Assembly: GCA_040437565.1 (NCBI GenBank)
Contig: JBDOQK010000017.1
Span: forward strand, 310,001 to 374,000
Length of the DNA: 64,000 nt
Origin: Albugo candida
Lineage: Eukaryota > Oomycota > Peronosporomycetes > Albuginales
Reading direction: 5' to 3'
How positions within the stretch are numbered: position 1 is the stretch's first letter; every line of letters starts with the position of its first letter. The notes under the pieces were generated by a model, which saw only the letters and a program-made list of their open reading frames with translations, was not told where the DNA came from and ran no database searches. The position numbers and the translations under genes are program-made. Below, piece after piece: positions 21,745 through 31,100 of this stretch.

Positions 21745-22032
21745 TCAGGAGTCGGGGGCAACCGGCTTTGTTTTGCTTGAAAAACAAAATGGGGAACAAC
21801 CTTTGCAGTTTAAATCTTGTACAATTTGCATGAATTCTGAACAAAATGGGCACTTCACTCTAAATTCTTCTTCATTTCTCACACACCAGTTTATGCACTC
21901 TTGATAACGAATAGCCTTCATCTTACATCTCGTACAATCGTTCGAGGGATAGCAAAGCTCTGAATCGGGACGGGAACCGGAGATGGCCATGAAGAAGACG
22001 ATAAAAGTACTGACAAAGTTGACATGAACCAT
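21745..22032 (-). CDS. Small secreted cysteine-rich protein
   Basis: A 95-residue frame with an N-terminal hydrophobic signal-like segment (F-V-S-T-F-I-V-F-F-M-A-I-S-G, residues 6-19). The 76 residues after it include ten cysteines (27, 33, 36, 46, 50, 61, 64, 76, 79, 83). Three pairs have CX2C spacing (33-36, 61-64, 76-79) and one CX3C (46-50). An even number of cysteines in a short secreted protein suggests a disulfide-stabilised apoplastic protein; paired CX2C could also bind zinc. It is a candidate effector by composition only. No known family is recognised. Confidence 0.6.
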   Translation of the reverse strand: MVHVNFVSTFIVFFMAISGSRPDSELCYPSNDCTRCKMKAIRYQECINWCVRNEEEFRVKCPFCSEFMQIVQDLNCKGCSPFCFSSKTKPVAPDS

Positions 22033-23836
22033 TGCAGACTGCTTGTATTTGGAAGATTTGAAAGTGAACGGAAATGTGAACTCAACAATCGAGCATTCTG
22101 ATTTAGTAAAGTGCTACTGACCAACCATTCAAGCTGTTCCATGTATTCACCAGACAGACTGATTATGAGAGATCGCGATTGCATCAATAGAGTCGGACTT
22201 CTGATCGAATTCCCGCCTTTCAGTACCCCTCTGACTTTTCTTCTCGCCTTTCTATTGTCACAGCAAGTGAGCCACAATTCTTCACGCGTTTATGGCTTCT
22301 TCTCTAATTGCTCACGTCCATAATTTTACTACAGTAATGTGATGTTTTTACCGCACCTTATTTGTGCGATGTAATGTAAAAGCCATCTATCCCCTATGCT
22401 AGCTTGCTCCACGACAATGATACCATGGCTTGCTATAGTGCTCGCCGAGTGCCGTACAGCAATACCGGTGTCATCACCCCCATTATACGCCGCTAATAAG
22501 TTTCTTAGCTGCGGCTGTCAACAGTTAGCAATAGCTTGATTACGCACGCATCTCACTAGATGTGTCACACATTTATTCCGATCAAATTGTCATGTGGAAA
22601 TGCTACATCCTCGAAGCACATGTGCATCATACTAATACCACTCCTACATTGACGTCGGACATAGTTTCTTAGCGCAGGTGTCCAAAACGAAGTACAATGG
22701 TGCTTACGGTCCATACGAGCCTGGAGAAGCTATTTTGACCAAATCTCACGGTGCTCTGCCGATGTATCGCAATCCGCTTGGAAGCAAAGTCGCATTAGGA
22801 ATAGTACTTTTCGTTTCTCGAAAGAAATGTATTGTCACGGAATGCTAAAGTGAGTGTATATGAACAGACAGAATGGGATTATTTCAGCCTTTAATCGAAG
22901 CCTTTTATTTATCTCAAAGTACAGAGTTTGTATTCACGCTACTCATCTCCTGCATTCAGATGCACACCTTACTTGTGCTGATCCTAATCTTTGGCTTTTT
23001 CGCTCATGCTTCTCTACATCTTTGTGTCTATTAAAGCAACCTTAAGGACATGCTTTCATTGTGAAATGCATTCCTTGTATAATATTTCAGAGTATCGGTT
23101 CACATTGTAGCATGGGATCGCGCTGATTGGATGAAATATATTAGTGTTTTTATATCGGGAGAGTGAATGTATGGGTATTACTTCCGTCGACATTGGAGCA
23201 ATCGGTATGGGTAACGCGCATCGAATACGAACATAAGAGAACTTGTCTCTAAGTTCGCTTCAATGATGGCCAAATGTTGCAGTTTTGGGAGAGGTACAGT
23301 ATCGACGATAATAAAAGACTTATCGGCTGGCCTCTTTATTTGAGCAGTACAGACGGCCTAATAGGTGAAGAAAGCGACAGGAATACGTCGAGTGTGTAAT
23401 CATATCATTACAAAAAAGGGAATACAAATGCTAAATCCAGGAAATTATCGAAAAGTACGAGGTAGAATGAGACGCAGTCATTTCTTTATATGACAAATTG
23501 TAACGGAACTCGCACGCAAAGTGCGAATTTGGCGGGTTTACAACACTTTCGAGTTGAAGGGGCTATTATTGAAAGCGAATGATTTGTGGCCGATAGTGTG
23601 AGGAAACGATGTAAGCCGCAATTCAGGGAAGAATCGAAGAAATAAGGTATAATGCACCTAGATTTAGACCAGGCACTTTGATTCACATAGAGTGAAAGAG
23701 TGTGAGTGAGGTACTAAAGTGGGATAACGCGATAGAGCCAATATAAAGAATGTGTTGATTGCGCGATTTATTCTCGAGTTGAACTGGATTCAACTACCAC
23801 CACGATCTTGTCCTAAGATAATGTCTTTAATCAACA
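22033..23836. other. Gene-poor stretch with a decayed coding remnant
   Basis: At about 22676-22848 a plus-strand frame reads as conserved protein (G-A-Y-G-P-Y-E-P-G-E-A-I-L then S-H-G-A-L-P-M-Y-R-N-P-L-G) but has no start and is cut by stops on both sides. I take it as a gene remnant of unknown family. At 22215-22272 is a unit of the pyrimidine-rich repeat seen at 686-848. Nothing else could be supported. Confidence 0.4.
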
Positions 23837-24346
23837 CTAATGATAAGGGTCGACTGGTCCAAATGTTTCGACAACTATCGGGGCCTCTGTGAATTGATGC
23901 ATTGGAGGTGGCGATTCCAGTAGCCATTCCAAAGAGTGGACACAATCAGGAATGACCACATCGGGATCGTCGGTTGGTTTTGGAGGTTGAGCGTCGCAAA
24001 TTCCTCGAACACGCGCTGAAACAGGTCCAAACCGCGCAGCAGACGTTAAAGAGGGTGCTACATAGACGTATCCATCAGTATCCTATCTCAAATTGTCGCT
24101 TCACGCGTACCTGCATTCAAAAAACGAACGGATGATTGAAAGAGCCTTTTGTTTCTCGCCAACATTTTTGGTATGTAATACTAGGACACATCCCATTTGT
24201 GTGTAACAACGTGTTAGCCTAGGATACAAGGTTTCTCGATGCGATACGTCACCAACAGTCGTTTTTCGCGCGTAACGATCGACGACTGAGGCAAAGGTCG
24301 CTCCAACCTTTCGTGTAACGACCGAGAGAATGGATCTCAGTCCCAA
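23837..24346 (-). CDS. Nuclear-encoded COX1 C-terminal domain-like mitochondrial protein
   Basis: The last exon (24082-23837) ends with C-V-H-S-L-E-W-L-L-E-S-P-P-P-M-H-Q-F-T-E. This matches the C-terminal signature of cytochrome c oxidase subunit 1 (human: L-E-W-L ... P-P-P-Y-H-T-F-E-E-P). The first exon (24346-24248) encodes M-G-L-R-S-I-L-S-V-V-T-R-K-V-G, basic and amphipathic, with no acidic residue in the first 20, like a mitochondrial presequence. Joining GAC|gtatcg to gagatag|GAT gives a 165-bp intron and about 114 residues, but this junction is tentative. A split COX1 whose C-terminus is nuclear-encoded has been described in Acanthamoeba and, as I recall, other protists. Confidence 0.65.
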
Positions 24347-24413
24347 TGCACAGTCTCATTCTCATATTACACACTAAGCGCCAACGTTGAATTACACCAA
24401 AGAACAAAGCACA

Positions 24414-24512
24414 ATGGCACCAAAGAAAGATCAAACCAAAGAACCAAAAATGGACAACAAGAAAGCTGGAAAGCAACAGCAAGAGCCCAAGAAAAAAGGT
24501 GGAAAGAAATAA
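24414..24512 (+). CDS. Small Lys-rich ORF
   Basis: A 32-codon frame, M-A-P-K-K-D-Q-T-K ... K-K-K-G-G-K-K, preceded by an A-rich leader. It starts 68 bp from the divergent COX1-like gene. The composition resembles the basic N-terminal tail of ribosomal protein eS25, but there is no core domain after it and the frame stops. It could be a genuine microprotein or chance. Confidence 0.35.
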   Translation: MAPKKDQTKEPKMDNKKAGKQQQEPKKKGGKK

Positions 24513-24632
24513 AGCGATGAAATGCGTCTGGTCCTATCGCTCCAACGTTGTCGCTCTTGCGAATGTGCACTGGGAATTGTGGATAGGGCTATGTAGATAA
24601 CTGAATGTAAAATGATCAAATTACGAATCTCT

Positions 24633-25162
24633 TCAACGCGCAATTCCTACGACTCCAAACGCTATAATGGATCCCGCATTCCCATTTTGTAGAGACTGTT
24701 CCTGACCACCTTTCCCACAATCATCTTCATTCTCGTGAATCACCATCGAACGTCCGATGATAGAATGAGGTCCAATCAGTTTCACCAATTTATCTTCCAT
24801 ATACACTTTTGTCGGACTTTCCGTGGAAGCTACGGTAATATTCCCTAGACTGCCGACGCGTCGTTCGTCATCTTCTGGTGCTCCATGATTCTTTGCAAAT
24901 GGATTGAAAACGCCTCCAAGAGCGTTTCCACCGGGTTGAGAGAGATCACCATAGACATTTATGTGAAATGCGTGTTTTCCTACCGGAAGGTTTGTCAATT
25001 CTCCCGAAATGATACTTTTTGCTTCTTCATGCGCCTACAAAGAGATATCGTTAGAAAACGTGAAGGAGGTTGAAAGGAGTGCAGTTGACTAGCCTGTGTG
25101 ATGGTCAAGGAACCATAGACGGTCCCGTCATCGTTTTGTAGCGTGCACACTGCCTTCGCCAT
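24633..25162 (-). CDS. Cu/Zn superoxide dismutase-like protein lacking metal ligands
   Basis: Two exons (25162-25094 and 25034-24633) give 156 residues, the usual length of cytosolic SOD1. The fold signatures are clear: M-A-K-A-V-C-T-L at the start, K-N-H-G-A-P-E-D-D-E-R, V-G-S-L-G-N-I, M-V-I-H-E and G-N-A-G-S. Using human SOD1 numbering, His46, His71 and His120 remain. His48 is Asn (F-H-I-N), the bridging His63 is Val (G-G-V-F-N-P), His80 is Arg, Asp83 is Ser, Arg143 is Ile and the disulfide cysteines are missing. Neither metal site should form normally, so I infer a pseudo-enzyme or a changed function. The intron between exons starts with GC (CAG|gctagt) and ends ttgtag. It is divergent from a glutathione peroxidase. 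Confidence 0.85.
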
Positions 25163-25302
25163 GCGCTTTGATTGACGACTGGAGGGAATGTCGCGTTAAA
25201 TCGGCAGTAATGTTTTCAATGCAGCGGAGATGATCCACAAAAAGCGTGGATAAACTAGTGTTGTTACGCTAGGTTAGTGAAGGTGGACCACGATAGAATA
25301 GG
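25163..25302. promoter_or_regulatory. Shared divergent promoter region
   Basis: Only 140 bp separate the start codons of the SOD-like gene (minus) and the glutathione peroxidase gene (plus), so both must be driven from here or from overlapping cores. No TATA box or known operator is evident. Confidence 0.5.
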
Positions 25303-25981
25303 ATGTGGTCTCGAATCAGCGCGTTAATCTTTTCGCCCGTTGTTCATGCAGAGGCTCAAAGCGCATACGATTTCTATGTCAATAACGTCAAAGGAGAATC
25401 AGTACATCTGAAACAGTACACGGACAGCCCTGTGTGGCTCGTTGTGAATGTAGCGAGCGCTTGCGGCTACACCGACCAAAATTACAAAGAGCTTCAGGTG
25501 ACTCAAATGGAAGCTTTCTTTCATCGTATTTATCGTATACATCGTATACTAGACTCTGTATACAAAATATCATGATCAAGGCCTTGAAATACTTGCGTTT
25601 CCGTGCAATCAATTCGGTTCTCAGGAAGCTAAAACCAACGAAGAGATTCTCTCTTATGTACAAAACCAGTATGACGTGACATTCCCGATTTTCGAAAAGG
25701 TACCATTGTTATCACATCCAATCCTTTCCCTCTAATCCTTATTTCAACAGACTTTTGTAAAAGGACCTGATGCTATTCCTTTTTTCAAGTTTCTTACACA
25801 AAAACAGACCGGTTTCCTGACAAATGACATCAAATGGAACTTTACCAAATTTCTCATTGTCAACGGCGTACCAATCAAACGTTACGGCTCATCGACACGA
25901 CCTTTGGATATCGAGTCGGACATCAAAAAAGCACTTTCAAGCACACAAACACAAACAGAAACGATTCGTGAGGACCTTTAA
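25303..25981 (+). CDS. Glutathione peroxidase (thiol type)
   Basis: Reduces hydroperoxides using glutathione or thioredoxin. Three exons (25303-25497, 25553-25699, 25751-25981; introns of 55 and 51 bp) give 190 residues. The peroxidatic residue is Cys, not selenocysteine, in V-A-S-A-C-G-Y-T (about residue 54). The Gln, Trp and Asn partners are present in F-P-C-N-Q-F-G and K-W-N-F-T-K-F. The Cys in F-P-C-N-Q is the usual resolving cysteine of thioredoxin-dependent members. About 20 residues (M-W-S-R-I-S-A-L-I-F ... H-A-E-A) precede the conserved domain and look like a signal or targeting peptide. The first intron contains short (atcgtat) repeats. Confidence 0.92.
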
Positions 25982-26073
25982 TTACGTAATACAGCGCCCT
26001 ATCGTGTCTTTTTATAGCAATCGCTTCAAAGAGTATTTTTGTATGCATTCGCTTCATTTTTTGGAACGCGGAA

Positions 26074-27635
26074 ATGACAGCGTACACGCCAGCGAGAATC
26101 CTTCCATTGTCTTCGCAGTACGGTAATGCCGAGGCTTTTGTCATAGAGAACGCAGTTGAGTTTTCAGAACGACATTTATTCCCACGCATTCGCAAAGGCA
26201 TTCGATCGAGTGCAAGTACGGACACTGTGAAAAGCCATAAAGGAGGTCTTGTGGGTCTCGAGAACATTGGCAATACGTGGTACAATCCCTTGACAAGTGA
26301 TATATCGTATGATCTAATGCCAAAGCAGTTATCTGAACAGCTGTGTGCAGTGTTTGAGCCATTTGCCGGTTTTGATGCGATATTTCCACACAATTTGTCG
26401 TAACGATTCTTTCGTCAAATGTCAAGTTGCCACGTACGTGTTTCCTGGAATTGGGTATGCTGTAGTGTGATCAAAGTGATGCTGTAGAGCGTTTCACGCG
26501 TTGATGGGGAAATTGTGGTCTAATGGGAAGGCGATGGAGCCGTATGAGCTGAAACGTGTCCTAAGTCGACTGAAACCGGAATTCCAAGGGTATGAGCAGC
26601 ATGACGCACAAGAATTCCTTCGGTGTCTGCTGGATAGTATGCATGATGAGATGAATACGATTCAGACTCCATTGGCATACCAGGAGATAAAGACGGATGT
26701 ACATACGAGTGATCGCGAAATATCGAATCGGTATTGGCGATATCATTTGGAAAGGAACCAAAGTTTTTTTTCCGATACGTTTTGTGGACAATTGCGTTCG
26801 GAAGTGAGATGTCAATTGTGTTCGCATCGATCGCTTTGTTTCGATACGTTTTGGGATCTTTCATTGTCATTTCCTCTGATGAAAAAGATAAAGCGTCCGA
26901 TACTTTCGCCATTGCGTGCAGTTTTCCAGTCGAAAGGGAATGCTTCCAATAAGAGTATCGACAGTCGAAATGCATGTAAAAGTATTCCGAGTCCCAAATC
27001 ATTTGCATTCACGCGATCTGTTTCTCCAACACGAAAATTGTCTGAAGATACATCCGTGTCACTGATTGAGTGTTTGGAAGCCTTTACAGCGTCGGAATTG
27101 CTTGAGGAAAGTAATGGCTTTTACTGCTCGAAATGTCGTCAAATTGGGTCGACATTGAAGAAGATCGTTTTCTATCGTCTTCCCGAAATTTTGGTACTTC
27201 ATCTCAAACGATTTGAAGTGAAAGCATCACACTGCAAGAAAAACAGTCGACATATCGATTTTCCATCCGATTCGCTCGATTTGGATCGCTTTTGTGCGAC
27301 AGATGCGGGTGTGTTGTCCTCATTCCTTCTTTCCTTTGTGATTGTCAAATTCCTTTTCAGTTTTGGATGGAGGCACAATGTACGATCTGAAGGGAGTCGT
27401 GTTGCATGACGGGACATTGGACGATGGACATTACACCGCGTGAGTAGCATCCTATTGCCAAGAGACATTTGCGTAAATTGCATTCGCCTGTAGAGAGTGT
27501 TATCATGATTCCAAGAAAGCGTGGTACACATTCAATGACAATAATGTGTCGAGCATCTTGCACCCTTCCAATAATAGCGCGTGTCCATACATTCTCTTCT
27601 ATCAGCGTCGATCCGAACAATCGTTGACGATATGA
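26074..27635 (+). CDS. Ubiquitin-specific protease (USP, peptidase C19)
   Basis: Deubiquitinating cysteine protease. Five exons (26074-26279, 26329-26433, 26488-27308, 27361-27439, 27494-27635) with introns of 49-54 bp join in phase to 450 residues. The Cys box G-L-E-N-I-G-N-T-C-Y-L-N is created by the first splice, because the catalytic Cys codon is split between exons 1 and 2. Exon 3 has the Q-H-D-A-Q-E-F-L-R box and two CX2C pairs (C-Q-L-C, C-S-K-C) of the zinc ribbon. Exon 4 ends in the His box D-D-G-H-Y-T-A. Exon 5 has W-Y-T-F-N-D. The protein is close to a bare catalytic domain with a short N-terminus; start choice is the first ATG of exon 1 and an upstream exon is not excluded. Confidence 0.93.
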
Positions 27636-27719
27636 GTAGCATTGTAATAGAATATTTACATTAGAGTAAAAGTGTAATAATACCAAAAGTGACGTTCCGT
27701 CGATTTCTCACATTTGAAA

Positions 27720-28111
27720 ATGGCGTCGCGATCCGAAGGTGAGTCTTCCTCTGCGTTTTATTGAGAGATCTGATGTAAAGTGTATGTGTACCAGTCGCAT
27801 TTTGCGTGTCGATGATCAGCTTTAGCGGATGTGTTTTCTTGCTACTTGTTGGAATTCTCATCAAAGTACAGCCCGAGTACATGAAGCTATCCAAAGCAAT
27901 CGCATCTCCGCTCCCCGTCTTCGAAACAGGTGCATCGTTTCCCATACGTGTATTTGTGTGACATTCGCTTGTAGCCGGTGTGTATGGCGCACTTTTCGTG
28001 GTCATCAGTGTGTTTCTGTATATGGATAACCGTGTGGACAGAATGGGTCCGAATCGATACCGCGCGTTAGCGTCGTGTCCGAGTGAGCATCAGCCATTGC
28101 TTTCCAAATAG
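27720..28111 (+). CDS. Small two-TM protein, RNase kappa-like
   Basis: Exons 27720-27738, 27795-27929 and 27975-28111 (introns of 56 and 45 bp) join to 96 residues. A first hydrophobic helix (about residues 9-27: F-C-V-S-M-I-S-F-S-G-C-V-F-L-L-L-V-G-I) and a second (about 52-67: G-A-L-F-V-V-I-S-V-F-L-Y) are separated by a short loop. Size and topology resemble RNase kappa, an accessory subunit of the V-ATPase, but key residues are not clear enough to be sure. The stop lies 41 bp from the convergent Piezo gene end. Confidence 0.55.
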
Positions 28112-28152
28112 TAATAATACGACACGCTTCTTCCTTCTCATCACACAACTTT

Positions 28153-31100
28153 TCATTCTGATTTGTCTTTGTCGATGCCTCTCATCGGACGTAAATGGAT
28201 CACATTGGTTCCTGTCACATGTAACAACGTCTCTGGCGATCGTAATAATCGAATCAAAGTCTCAAAAATACGAACTTCGTCTTTCAAATGGCCGACATAG
28301 TTTTCTTCTCTCACCAGATAAATTCCTTGGATCAGCTCTAAAATGTGGTCAGGTTCCGGGATCTCAGTGTATTGGACATTGTACAATCTTCCACGGAAAA
28401 ACGTTTTCACAGTGTCTCCAATTGTGATCAATACGAAAAAGTAAAGTGCGGTGAGGCCATAAAAGTCGAAACCCCATTTACGAAGTCCTTTGACAATGAG
28501 ATCCGACACAGTGATAAGACAGAGAGTGTCCTTCTTCGCATCCGCGCCACATCCGATTGGATCCAATGGAGTTTGGCTCTTGACGCCTTCCGGTTCTAGA
28601 GACCACCACGAATGTGTTCCTCTGATATTTCGTCGTAAGCGAACATTTTGCATCGCCAAAGTGCGTCGACGGATTCCTTTGATCGCTGTAAGCTGAAGCA
28701 CGGGCGGATACAATGTCGGGATTTTGATACTTGTATTCGACACGTTGCTGGAGTCGGCCATCATCACTTGCATCAGCAGTTGACGTTGCTTTGGCATCAT
28801 TGGAACTGTGTATGTGATCTTTGTCGTTTCGAAATCGTCGGGTCCCGAGCGTAAGAATTCAAATGTGATTCCAAAGCATAACGGCAATCGTTTGTGTTCT
28901 TGTGACTGATTCAAAAGTCGTGTCAATGAATCGATTTGTGGTGGTGACGCATCCCAAAGGGACTCAGAGAAGGTGTATACCGACACTTTTTGGATATCGC
29001 CCGTCGATGTCGTGTATGAGATATTCTTATCGGCGTATCGAGGACTTCGGAGTTGGCGATTCCTGTACAAGACGAATGAAATGCCTTTCTTGTCGCCAAT
29101 TCCAAAGGAGACAGTTGCCAGTTTGACGGCGTTTGATTTCGTGTTTGGATTCAAAGAGCTGAATACGGCTAACGGAGTTATCAAGCAAATGTAGAGGAAT
29201 AGTAACATGATACCGGCTGAGAAGAGCTTTCGCGATAATGGCTGACGATGCAATCCGTTGAGAATCTTTGTGTTTTTGCTTCGATCGTTCATTTCCAATT
29301 TGACACAAAAGAAATGAGCTGCTGCGTCTTCGAGTGTGATCCAATGATACCACGTCAAAGAGGTTCTTGTGCACAGATAATCCAATAAAGCGCGTAATTC
29401 GAAGAGAAATGGAGCAAGTCGGTAGATTGGGAAGAAGATTTCCAGACATTTCCACGAGAAGGTGTCTTCATCAGAGCTTTTGTATCGCAGTCCACGATAC
29501 ACGCGATAGCCATATCGTATTTGGAGACCACCAAACCAGAGATACGTCATGTGAATCAGATAGAGAATGACGAGGAAAATGCGTTCCTGGAAATATATTT
29601 CCGTGTGATACGGAACCAAAAGCCATATTGAGATCAAAAGTATCGCAGCGTAGACGTACTGAAGGATAAGTTTGTAGAGAATGGAGCGACACAAGTACGC
29701 GATACGATCCCAGATTGCGAGGATGAGTTGCATAATGACGAGTAAGACAAGGTTTCCAGAGAAGATTCCAGATGTCTCAATGCCTGGTGAGAGATTGATC
29801 GATGTCGAGGTACTTGCCCAATTACTTCCTCCTCTGTTGTCTCGATCGGGTTCACCAAGTGCGTTGAAAAAGATCAATGCGTAGCCGTAGGAGAGGAGCG
29901 ATACAACAAGCGATGGAGTGTAGTAATCGCGACCGGGTTTATACATTTGCATCGTTGTGTCGTTGCATCGATCCCAATGAGGCGGAGGTTGTGTGAGTAG
30001 CGTCTCAAAGTACGCATACACCGATGAGCATTTCGTGATACACTTTGGAAACGGTTGGGATGCGTGCATGTGCTTGAGATTGCGAGTATTCTCGTCTATG
30101 GAGTGTGCTACTTTCTGACCACTTTGATCGCCAGAATCGAAAAGGAGATCATCTCCTTCTTTCTGTAATTTGACACAATCGATTTCGGACGCATTGTAAT
30201 TGGAATCTCTCAAATTGGAGTCATTAGCGTTCGTGTCAATTGCTTTGAAGGAATACGAATCGAATTGAATCGAAGACGTCTTCTTCAAAAGTGTTTGTTG
30301 GATGGGTTTTGAAGCGTTGTGGTCACTTCCATTGCCGATGAGAGAGTCTTTCACAGAAATTGGAGAATCCACGATCGAGTAGAGATGCTGCAGAGACTCC
30401 ATGATCTCTGCTTCTTGTGCCGTGATCGTGTGTGTTTGATCGTCGACATGAGTTTCGGGTGCTGATGCGGTCATCCAGAGTCCTCGTCGCTTGAGCTCGT
30501 AAATGTGCCAGCAAAGACTCAGCACCACGTACAAGTTCCATTTCAATCCAGAGAAGATCGTTTTTGTGTCTCTGAGAAGACCTCCGTCCATTTTATAGAT
30601 TCCAATAAGAACCATTGGTTGGATTGCTTTGACACGAGATAATTGAGTGAGAGAAGGTGAGCTGCAACGAGGTGATATGGAAGGTATGTACATTCCTTGA
30701 TCATTGACGTATTGGCAGAAAATCGTGAGCTGGAACATGTAGCGAAGAAGGAGAATGACACATGTGTACAGCAGTAATGCTCGCCAGCAAAAAGCCGACG
30801 CGTTTGGATGCTCAAAGACCACGTAGCAGAATGTGAAGATGACAATGAGAAAGTTGAAGAAGTCGGCCTGTGCACTAAAGCATACGATGATCACTACAAA
30901 GCATACCAATTCCGATCGACATTTGAGATTGTTGATGATGACTCCAAGTAATTCCAAGACAGTTGGATCACACGGATCGTCCAATTCATAAGCGGGCGTA
31001 TCGGCTTTACCAATAGCGTCTTGATGTCGATGCAGCCAGATATAGACGGGAAGTCGGCATGTAAGAAGCCACGATTGAAAGCCGGTGTCGTAATTGTCGT

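Noticed and set aside
24414-24512. Ribosomal protein eS25
   Set aside because: Only a Lys-rich start is similar. The conserved core is absent downstream and the frame stops after 32 codons.
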